Assembly (NCBI GenBank): GCA_020052115.1 | Contig: JAGVPR010000129.1 | Location: forward strand, 1-7,550 | From: Candidatus Eiseniibacteriota bacterium | Lineage (GTDB): Bacteria; Eisenbacteria; RBG-16-71-46; JAGVPR01 | Direction of reading: 5' to 3' | Length of the DNA stretch: 7,550 bases | In this document: positions 1 to 6,000 of the stretch, one piece after another | Layout: each line of letters starts with the position of its first letter | How positions within the stretch are numbered: the first letter of the stretch is position 1 | The notes under the pieces: model-generated | Database searches by the model: none | What the model was told of the DNA's origin: nothing | What the model saw: the letters and a program-made list of their open reading frames with translations, nothing else | Program-made: the position numbers and the translations under genes

Positions 1-522
1 CGTTGTCGCCCGACGCACCGCTCCCGCGATCTCCTCGGCGCTCTGCTCGATATCGGCGCGCCGCGTCCGGTACGCCTCTGCCACGGCGCGCAGCACGCTG
101 CGAAACGCCGGCTGTCCCCATCGGTCTTCGGGGGGAAAGTAGGTCCCTGCGAAGAAAGGCTTGAGACTCGGCTCCAGGAAGACGCTCATGGGCCAGCCGC
201 CGCTTCCGGTCAGGAGCTGTGTCGCCGTCATGTAGATCTCGTCGAGATCCGGCCGTTCTTCGCGGTCCACTTTGATGCACACGAAGTTCTCGTTGAGATA
301 CCGCGCGGTCTCCTGATCCTCGAACGACTCGAGCTCCATGACGTGACACCAATGGCACGCGGCGTATCCGATCGAGAGGAAGATCGGCCGGTCCTCTCGC
401 CGGGCTTTCTCGAGGGCGTCGGGGCCCCACGGATACCAATCCACCGGGTTGTGGGCGTGCTGCAGCAGATAGGGGCTCGACTCGTTCGCCAGGCGGTTCG
501 GGGCCGGGGCGGGCGCGGCCAT
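1..522 (-). CDS. YyaL/DUF255 thioredoxin-domain protein, N-terminal part (runs off the left edge)
   Basis: An open frame on the minus strand starts at ATG 522 and stays open to base 1, giving 174 residues of a family whose members are usually near 680-700. The N-terminus has the family hallmarks: SPYLLQHAHNPVDWYPW (residues 16-32), the CxxC active site CHWC at 56-59 followed by HVM, KVDREERPDLD (84-94), GGWPMSVFL (109-116) with the likely cis-proline P111, and GTYFPPED. This is the thioredoxin-fold domain (Thioredox_DsbH/DUF255, as in Bacillus YyaL and mammalian SPATA20). The missing remainder is normally an (alpha/alpha)6-barrel. There is no signal peptide, so it is probably cytoplasmic. The biochemical role of the family is not established; a thiol-redox role is inferred from CHWC. 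The start is supported by AAGGGAG five bases upstream. The TlpA-like stop codon is 16 bases upstream, so the two are probably co-transcribed. Confidence 0.95.
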   Translation of the reverse strand, partial: MAAPAPAPNRLANESSPYLLQHAHNPVDWYPWGPDALEKARREDRPIFLSIGYAACHWCHVMELESFEDQETARYLNENFVCIKVDREERPDLDEIYMTATQLLTGSGGWPMSVFLEPSLKPFFAGTYFPPEDRWGQPAFRSVLRAVAEAYRTRRADIEQSAEEIAGAVRRATT

Positions 523-523
523 T

Positions 524-547
524 GGATCTCCCTTCGGGTCAGGATCC
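524..547 (-). promoter_or_regulatory. Ribosome binding site of the yyaL-like gene inside a possible stem-loop
   Basis: On the minus strand AAGGGAG (528-534) lies five bases before ATG 522 and is a good Shine-Dalgarno sequence. GGATC (543-547) can pair with GATCC (524-528), and inside that CCC can pair with GGG around a GAA loop. Together these would enclose the Shine-Dalgarno and the TGA stop of the upstream TlpA-like gene (539-541). A ribosome finishing the upstream gene would open this weak structure, which would couple the two genes. The ribosome binding site is well supported; the fold is inference from a 5-bp plus 3-bp pairing. Confidence 0.5.
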
Positions 548-1180
548 GCCGGGGGCAAAGAGCAGCGCTTCGATCCGCCGCTCCATCTCCGCGAATTCCT
601 CGCGGCAGGCGGAGTGCTCGGGGCCGCCGCCGGCGTGGTACTCGCCGCCGGGATGGACGTGACGGACGATCCCCTCACGGTCGGTGAGGAAACTCACCGA
701 GGTCCAGCCGTTGTCGCCGTGATCGAGCCAGTAGCGCTCGAGCAGCGACCAGTCGGCATCCACGGTGAGCGGGAAGGTCATGCCCAGAGCGCCGGCGCTT
801 CTCTCGACGTCGGCGATGGCGACCGGACCCGGCGGCTTCGGATGGTAGACGCCGATGACCATCAGACCACGCGATCCGTAACGGCGATGGAGATCCTCCA
901 GCGCGGGAGCCGTCGCGGCGCAGAACGGGCAGCCGTCCGTCCAGAAGCGCACGAGGACGACGCGGCCCCGCAGTGCGGCCCAATCGAGCGGCGCGGAGTG
1001 AAGCCAGGGACGCTCGCCCCATTCCGGAGCGGGGCGTCCGACGACGGAGGCAATGGGGCCTTCAGGCGCGCGCGCGGGAGCGGGAGCGCGGGTTCTTCCT
1101 GCGATCCCGACGACGATGAGGGCGGCGGCGACGAGTCCGGCCACCGCAAGAGGCGGAGCGACCATCTGCGCGCGATTCAT
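539..1180 (-). CDS. Membrane-anchored TlpA-like thioredoxin-family protein
   Basis: A 213-residue protein. Residues 8-27 form one hydrophobic segment (uncleaved anchor or signal sequence), followed by a Pro/Ala-rich linker (28-42) and a thioredoxin/redoxin fold: RGRVVLVRFW (71-80), active site CPFC (84-87), GLMVIGVYHP (105-113), FPLTVDAD and FLTDREG (164-170). The catalytic domain should therefore face the periplasm or cell exterior. The position normally held by the cis-proline (Pro-Thr-x-Phe-Leu-Ile-Asp in TlpA/ResA) reads SVSFLTD, with S161 in place of proline. A third cysteine, C191, sits in HSAC after an HPGGEY motif. Thiol-disulfide exchange is the likely chemistry, but the partner is unknown. 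ATG 1180 lacks a real Shine-Dalgarno sequence; the promoter placement suggests leaderless translation. An alternative start at M6 (1165) would still keep the membrane segment. The yyaL-like gene follows 16 bases after the stop. Confidence 0.9.
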   Translation of the reverse strand: MNRAQMVAPPLAVAGLVAAALIVVGIAGRTRAPAPARAPEGPIASVVGRPAPEWGERPWLHSAPLDWAALRGRVVLVRFWTDGCPFCAATAPALEDLHRRYGSRGLMVIGVYHPKPPGPVAIADVERSAGALGMTFPLTVDADWSLLERYWLDHGDNGWTSVSFLTDREGIVRHVHPGGEYHAGGGPEHSACREEFAEMERRIEALLFAPGGS

Positions 1181-1186
1181 GATTCG

Positions 1187-1215
1187 AGCCTACGCGGGGG
1201 CGCCGCGGGGGTCAA
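1187..1215 (-). promoter_or_regulatory. Candidate sigma70-type promoter of the TlpA-like gene, leaderless arrangement
   Basis: Read on the minus strand, TTGACC (1210-1215) matches the -35 consensus at 5 of 6 positions. It is separated by exactly 17 bases from TAGGCT (1187-1192), a -10-like hexamer that keeps the important TA at the start and T at the end. Only six bases (CGAATC) separate the -10 from ATG 1180, so a normal start at +7 falls on the A of the ATG. The whole element fits inside the 44-base gap between the beta-helix gene and this one. It would drive the TlpA-like and YyaL-like genes independently of the beta-helix gene. Confidence 0.5.
1193..1211 (-). repeat. 8-base direct repeat with 11-base period in the promoter spacer
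   Basis: On the minus strand CCCCCGCG occurs twice (1204-1211 and 1193-1200), separated by GCG, so the period is 11 bases, about one helical turn. The pair fills the space between the -35 and -10 hexamers almost exactly. Tandem sites with this period are bound by some OmpR/PhoB-type regulators. No regulator gene is visible here and the sequence is low-complexity G/C, so a binding function is only a possibility. Confidence 0.35.
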
Positions 1216-1224
1216 GAATCGCCG

Positions 1225-2598
1225 CTACTCGGATTCCTCGGACGCATCGCGCTCGGGCAGGCGCATCGCTGACGGACCTCCGCCGATTCCGATGTCGCTA
1301 CGACTGCCGTCGGTGTCGTGGATCGAAGGATCGCCGGCGTCAACGAGCGGTGAGCCGGCGCCGGGCAAGTACGATCCATCCTCGAGAAACCCTGGATCGC
1401 TCTCGATGTTCCCATCGCGCCCTGCGATCGGCGGGAGGTCGCGCACCGAGCCCTCCTCGTTCGCCCAGAAGAGATTGTGCGTAACCGGGAAACCCTCGCC
1501 CGTGACGCCCGAGTCCGCCCAGGCTCCGACACGCGGACAGACCCACTCCTCGCGCCAGCCGTTGGCCGCGATGACGTTGTTGACGAAGCGGCCGCGGGCC
1601 GCCGGGCTCCAGAGCGCGATACCGCAGTTGCCGTTGTGGTGGATGACGTTGTTCGCCGCGTCGAGGTACGAGTCGCCCGTCGCGATCAGGCCCCAGCCGA
1701 GGTTGTCGTGGACGACGTTGTTCCGCACGAAGGCCCTGGAGGCGCCGAAAGTCCCGATGCCCTTCCAGTAGCCGGAGATGTCGTTGCGAAGGACCGTCGC
1801 CGTGGCGTCCCAAGTGATTCCCACTCCGGCGCCGCGCCCATCACGGATGACATTGTCGGCGATGAGAGCGGTGGCGCCGCGGTAGAGCGCGATGCCGTCC
1901 CATCCATTGCGCCGGAGCAGGCACTCGCGAACGACGATCTCCGCGCCCTCGCGACCCATGATGCCGCCGATGCCGACGACGACGCTGTCCGCCCGCGCGT
2001 CGTTGTCCACGATGTGACAGCCTCGGATCTCCAATTCGGCGCGTCGCACGACGACCGCCGCATCCGTCGCGTTGCCGTCGGGATCGCGCGCGCCGCCGGT
2101 GACGGTGACCCCTGTCAGCGAGGAGCCGGTCCCGTCCTCGAAGAGGACGCCGTATCCCGCATGCGTCACGAGAAACGTCTCTTCCGGACCCGCTCCGGCC
2201 AGTGCGAGCCCCTTGCCCTTGATGCGGAAGCCCGCAGTGAGCCGCACGGGTGTGCGGTGTTCCGCGCAATTACCGCAAAGATCCTCGACGAGAGGGGACG
2301 GCACGGCCTCGTAGCGTCCGGCGAGAATCTGGAGGCGATCGCCGTGTGATGCGGCGTCAATGGCATGTTGGAGATCGCTGAACGGGTCGGACGCGCTGCC
2401 CGAGCCGGGGCGGCCGTCCACGCGGTCGTCCACGTACCAAGTGCGCGCCACGGACGTTGAGGCGGCAAGCCATCCGGCCAGAACGAGCGCGGCCGCCAGC
2501 GCGGCCCTGAGCGACGGTGCAGCGGAGACCCGCCGGAGCGCACGGCGCCGGCCAATCCGGAGGCACCCGGAAGATTGCGGTGAGTTGTTCCGTTTCAT
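1225..2598 (-). CDS. Secreted right-handed parallel beta-helix repeat protein
   Basis: A 457-residue protein. The start at 2598 is chosen because GGAGG lies six bases upstream; an in-frame ATG at 2688 has no such site. A basic N-terminus (RIGRRRALRR) precedes a hydrophobic stretch (about 31-49) with likely cleavage after SVA (residue 51), so it is exported. Next comes the pectate-lyase-superfamily entry TWYVDDRVDG, PFSDLQHAIDAASHGDRLQI and LAGRY (about 53-95). About ten beta-helix coils follow (150-380), with N-rich turns such as IADNVIRDG, VLRNDISG, VRNNVVHDN, AANNVIHHN and FVNNVIAANG. The end (400-440) has DPGFLEDGSY, SPLVDAGDP and DTDGSRSDIGIGGGP, typical of this class. Such proteins are carbohydrate-active enzymes or surface/adhesive proteins; I see no residues that fix an activity. 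A CGNC pair (108-111) sits in an insertion near the N-cap. The stop codon is 44 bases before the TlpA-like gene. Confidence 0.92.
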   Translation of the reverse strand: MKRNNSPQSSGCLRIGRRRALRRVSAAPSLRAALAAALVLAGWLAASTSVARTWYVDDRVDGRPGSGSASDPFSDLQHAIDAASHGDRLQILAGRYEAVPSPLVEDLCGNCAEHRTPVRLTAGFRIKGKGLALAGAGPEETFLVTHAGYGVLFEDGTGSSLTGVTVTGGARDPDGNATDAAVVVRRAELEIRGCHIVDNDARADSVVVGIGGIMGREGAEIVVRECLLRRNGWDGIALYRGATALIADNVIRDGRGAGVGITWDATATVLRNDISGYWKGIGTFGASRAFVRNNVVHDNLGWGLIATGDSYLDAANNVIHHNGNCGIALWSPAARGRFVNNVIAANGWREEWVCPRVGAWADSGVTGEGFPVTHNLFWANEEGSVRDLPPIAGRDGNIESDPGFLEDGSYLPGAGSPLVDAGDPSIHDTDGSRSDIGIGGGPSAMRLPERDASEESE

Positions 2599-2604
2599 CT
2601 GTTT

Positions 2605-2609
2605 CCTCC
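2605..2609 (-). promoter_or_regulatory. Shine-Dalgarno site that sets the beta-helix gene start
   Basis: On the minus strand GGAGG is followed by AAACAG and ATG 2598, a near-ideal site with a 6-base spacer. It decides the start against the in-frame ATG codons at 2688 and 2685, which would add an arginine- and proline-rich leader in front of the signal peptide. Confidence 0.85.
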
Positions 2610-2699
2610 GCTTTCCGGCCGCCTCCCGAGGGGGGTCGGTCCTTGCCGGGGTCCCCCAAGGCGGGGCGCACGGCTCGCGACCCATCATTCTCTCGGCGG

Positions 2700-2716
2700 T
2701 CCGAATCGTTTTCGGA
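2700..2716. repeat. 6-bp inverted repeat, possible operator or small hairpin
   Basis: TCCGAA and TTCGGA are exact inverted copies separated by TCGTT. The element lies in the AT-richer part of the divergent region, about 100 bases from each start codon. An inverted repeat this short is expected by chance roughly once in a region of this size, so the operator reading is weak. Confidence 0.25.
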
Positions 2717-2798
2717 AGTGGCTTGTCTCAAACTTTGGGCAGGGGGCATGAGCGGTGGGGTCCGCCGCGTGGCTTTCCGCCCGATACGCGTCCTGGTT

Positions 2799-2805
2799 GG
2801 AAAGG
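2799..2805 (+). promoter_or_regulatory. Shine-Dalgarno site that sets the zinc-finger gene start
   Basis: GGAAAGG is followed by TACAGC and ATG 2812, a normal 6-base spacing. It supports the 79-residue product over a 98-residue reading from 2755. The extra 19 residues of the longer reading lie outside the zf-HC2 domain. Confidence 0.7.
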
Positions 2806-2811
2806 TACAGC

Positions 2812-3051
2812 ATGATACCAAGCTACTGCCGCAGGACCGTGATGACGCTCTCGGACTACCTGGACGGTGATCTGATCGGTCCCGCGCGTCAGCAACTCCA
2901 GATCCACCTTGCGGTCTGCCCGGGCTGCGGGCGCACCTTCCGGACGCTGGTGCGGACGCTCATGCTCTACCGGGCCTACGCCGGCGCGCATACCGGCCCG
3001 CAGGTGGGCGTCGCGAAGCCGGGAACGGGACGAATCCCCGCGCTCGACTGA
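2812..3051 (+). CDS. Small zf-HC2 (anti-sigma-like) zinc-finger protein, no membrane segment
   Basis: A 79-residue protein and the only plus-strand gene here. It matches the zf-HC2 / zinc-finger anti-sigma domain: C6, then LSDYLDGDL (13-21), ARQQLQIHLAVCPGC (25-39) with H32-x3-C36-x2-C39, then RTFRTLVRTL. C6, H32, C36 and C39 are the expected zinc ligands. In known systems such domains bind and inhibit ECF sigma factors and are usually encoded right after the sigma gene, often with a transmembrane helix. Here there is no adjacent sigma gene, and the C-terminal 25 residues are Gly/Pro/Ala-rich and not hydrophobic, so it should be soluble. The start at 2812 is chosen for GGAAAGG (2799-2805) six bases upstream; the in-frame ATG at 2755 lacks a site. 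The domain is clear; an anti-sigma role is inferred, and a generic zinc-binding regulator is possible. Confidence 0.85.
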   Translation: MIPSYCRRTVMTLSDYLDGDLIGPARQQLQIHLAVCPGCGRTFRTLVRTLMLYRAYAGAHTGPQVGVAKPGTGRIPALD

Positions 3052-3053
3052 GG

Positions 3054-6000
3054 TCAGGGCAAGGACGGTCGGAGCTGCTCGAGCAGCCGCGTGACGCGGG
3101 GATCGCCCGGTTGCAGTTTCAAGGCTGCGTTCCACTGAGCGGCCGCCTCCGCTTTCCGATCGAGGTTCGCGTACGCAACGCCGAGGTCGGCCCGCGCCGC
3201 GAAGTACGTCGGATCCAGACCCACCGCCTCCTCCAGCTCCGCGACCGCGTTGTCATGATTGCCTAGACGCCCCAGATCCACGCCGATGGAATGGTGCAGC
3301 CCGGGGTTCGCCGGATCGGCTCGAAGTGCCCAGCGGAAGTGCTCGATCCCTCTCTCCAGAAGCCGATCGAGGCTCGCCTCACGCGCAGGATCGAGATTCT
3401 GCGAAGGGGCGGCGCTTGCGAGAACCTCCGAGGCCTCTTGCGAGGCGTCGAGGGCGAGCACGGCCTCGGTCTCGGCCAGGAGCTGATTCACCATCGGGTC
3501 GTCGGGGAACCGCTGGAACGCCTCTCGCAGTCGCGCGGATCGCAAGGACGCGTCTTCGGTCCCGCTCGCCAGAAGATCGAGGCCTGTCTGGCGGGTCTGG
3601 AATATACGATCCGTCAAAGCCCGCGCCTCGACCGCCGAGACGCCCATCGCATCCCACCCGCGAAGATGCGGCCAGGGGGACCTTCGTGTCGCGATGGTGA
3701 AGCGAAGGAGTTCCTTGTAGGCCGAGGCTGAACCCTGACTGCGCGGCGCGGAGAACTCCAGAGCGAGGTTGTCGTCTGTCACCCGCTTTCCTTCGCCGGC
3801 CGCTTCGCCCAGGCCGTCTCCGTCGGCCACGTAGAGTGAGAGCAAGGACCACGGCCCGCGCACGCCGACGCCGGCGAGATCCTCGGCGACCTCGCGGCGG
3901 CTCACCCGTTCGCGGATCCTCCCGAGGTCCAGCGTCACCGCTTCATCTCCTCCCAGCATTAGCAGGTCGCTCGTGCCGAGGAGCCAGGCGCTCGAGGTCG
4001 GGAAGACGTCGTGGAAGGTTCGCAGCACCATGCGCAGGTCGTCCGGCGAGAGGTCGTAGAGGTTGATCCACTGGCAGAAGAGCCCTCCAGGCTCGAGGCG
4101 CGATCGGGCCAGCAGAAAGAACTCGCGTGTGAAGAGGTTCGTGATGCCGGCGACCCAGGGGTTCGAGGGCTCCGACGTGATGACGTCATACGATTCGTCG
4201 GTGAGGAGGAGGAAGTTCCGCCCGTCCGTGACGTGGAGCCGCACGCTCGGGGCCGACAGGGCGTCGTGGTTCTGTTCGCCGAAGTAGCCCGAGGCCTCGA
4301 CGACGGCCGGGGAGATCTCGGCGCAGTCTATCGTCTCGAGCGGGTATCGCGCCACCGCCCCCAGCGTGATCCCCGAGGCCACGCCGATCACCAGCGCGCG
4401 GCGCGGCGCCGGGTGCAACAGCATCGGCAAATGCCCCGAAAGTTCTTGCGTGATCATGTCGCCGCCGGTTGAAGCGTCCACTTTCCCGTTGATGCGGAGT
4501 GAAACGACCTTCCGGCCCCGTTGCATCGAGCGCCAGACCGAGACCGTCGCCTCGGCGTCCTCGCGGATGAAGATCATCTCGGTCTGATCGAGAAGCCTCT
4601 CGATCCCCTCGGGTCCACCCATCGTCCGCGCGTAGACGTAGCTCCCGGCGTTCATCGCGCGGAGGTTCCATGGCGAGCGGGCCGGCAGCACGAGGAGCAG
4701 AGCGGCCGCCGCTCCGGCGAGCCCGAGGAGGCGGTTCGTCCGCGCCGTGCGGCCGGGAGGCCGAAGCCCGATGAGAAGGGATGCGCCGACGGCCGCGTTC
4801 AGGAACGCCGCGCCCGCCAGCGTGTTCTGCCGTCCGAACGCCGGAGCGAGCACGAACGCCGTGAGCACCGAGCCGGCGATCGCGCCTACGGTGTTCGCGG
4901 CGTAGAGCATCCCCACGGCGCGGCTCGTTCTCTCTCTGGCTTCTTCGTCCACTCCCCCCAGGCGCACGACGGCCGGGAACACCGCGCCCAGGAAGAGCGT
5001 CGTCGGGAGCATCGTGAGCGACGCGAGGCAGAAACGGACCAGCGTGAGCGATCCGAATGAGAGGCCCCATGTCTGCGCCAATGTCAGGAATGCCGCCGGA
5101 AGACGGTCCAAGAGCGGCGTGCTGAGGAGGGCCGAGAGCCCCGCCCCCAACTGGATGAGACCGAGGGCGCGCACAGGGTCAGGCCACCACGGCGCGCGCC
5201 GTGAAGCCCAGTAGCTCCCGATGCCGAGTCCCAGAAGAAACGTCGCGAGCATCGTGGTGAAGGCATACGTCGTGGTGCCGAGGCTCCCGGCCAGCACTCG
5301 CGTCCAGAGCACCTCGTACGACAGAGCCGCGGCGCCGGAGAGGGCGTAGGCGAACATCGCAGCGGCGCGCTGTGAAGGCGCGCGCGTGCGCACCACGCGC
5401 TGCGGCGTTCCGCTCGCGGGCGCACCCTTCGGCTTCTCCACGCTCACCATCGGAGAGGCGGCCGTCCTTCGTGCTCTGGCGGCCCATAGAGCCGCCGCCG
5501 CCACCAGGGCGTTCACCAGAACCGCGAGAAAGACCGTGGCCCTCATCCCGAGGGCCGGGAGCAGCACGAAACCCGCGCCCGCCGCGCCGGCCACGGCCCC
5601 GAGCGTGTTGAGGGAATAGAGAAGCCCCGTCCATCGCGATGCCCGCGCCGGGGAGGCCAGCGCCGAGAGCACCGGCAACGTGCCTCCCATGAGCGTCGTC
5701 GGCACGATGAGCACCGCGAAGGAGAGAACCAGCCTCAGGGCGACGAAGGCGGTCGGGCCGAAGTCCAACTGCCGGTACGCGACGCGATAGGCGGCTTCGA
5801 GCGCGCCGAGAAGCGCCGGCAGCACCAGCGCCCACAGCCCGATCCCCGCTTCGAGGATGCCGTAGATGCGAAGCGGGTCGCCGCCGCGCGCCATCCGTCG
5901 TCCCAACAAGTAGCTTCCCAGCGCCAGCCCGCCCATGTAAGCCGCGAGCACGGTCGCGACGGCGTGCGACATGGCGCCGAAGACGAAGGTGAGGCGGCGA

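Larger units (their letters stand above)
2599..2811. other. Divergent intergenic region between the beta-helix and zinc-finger genes
   Basis: These 213 bases must hold promoters for two divergent genes. The part at 2700-2735 is visibly more AT-rich than its surroundings. A perfect 6-bp inverted repeat TCCGAA-TCGTT-TTCGGA lies at 2700-2716. CCTTG (2641-2645) and CAAGG (2657-2661) could pair around a G/C-rich core in the 5' leader of the beta-helix transcript. I could not find a convincing -35/-10 pair on either strand: TTGTCT at 2723 (plus) and TTGAGA, read on the minus strand in the same area, lack a good -10 at the right distance. No coding region is supported here. Confidence 0.5.

Noticed and set aside
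614..1771. Long plus-strand open frame (385 codons) antisense to the TlpA-like and beta-helix genes
   Set aside because: It has no recognisable domain, is rich in Arg/Gly/Ser/Pro and spans the gap between two well-supported minus-strand genes. GC-rich antisense frames stay open by chance.
1477..2349. Plus-strand open frame (290 codons) with repeated Val-Asp-Asp-Val-Val segments
   Set aside because: The repetition is the reverse complement of the Asn-Asn-Val turns of the beta-helix protein and not an independent repeat protein.
2599..2688. Extended start of the beta-helix gene at 2688
   Set aside because: It would place 30 Pro/Arg-rich residues before the signal peptide. GGAGG six bases before 2598 gives a normal exported precursor.
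2723..2751. Possible sigma70 promoter (TTGTCT with a downstream CATGAG) for the zinc-finger gene
   Set aside because: The -10 match is poor and the spacing needs 18 bases; it is not better than chance in this region.
2360..2815. Plus-strand frame (151 codons) leading into the zinc-finger gene
   Set aside because: It is in a different frame, covers the signal-peptide region of the beta-helix gene on the other strand, and shows no family motif.
4186..5070. Minus-strand frame (294 codons) inside the fusion gene
   Set aside because: It is an alternative frame of the fusion gene with arginine- and glycine-rich low-complexity translation and no domain.
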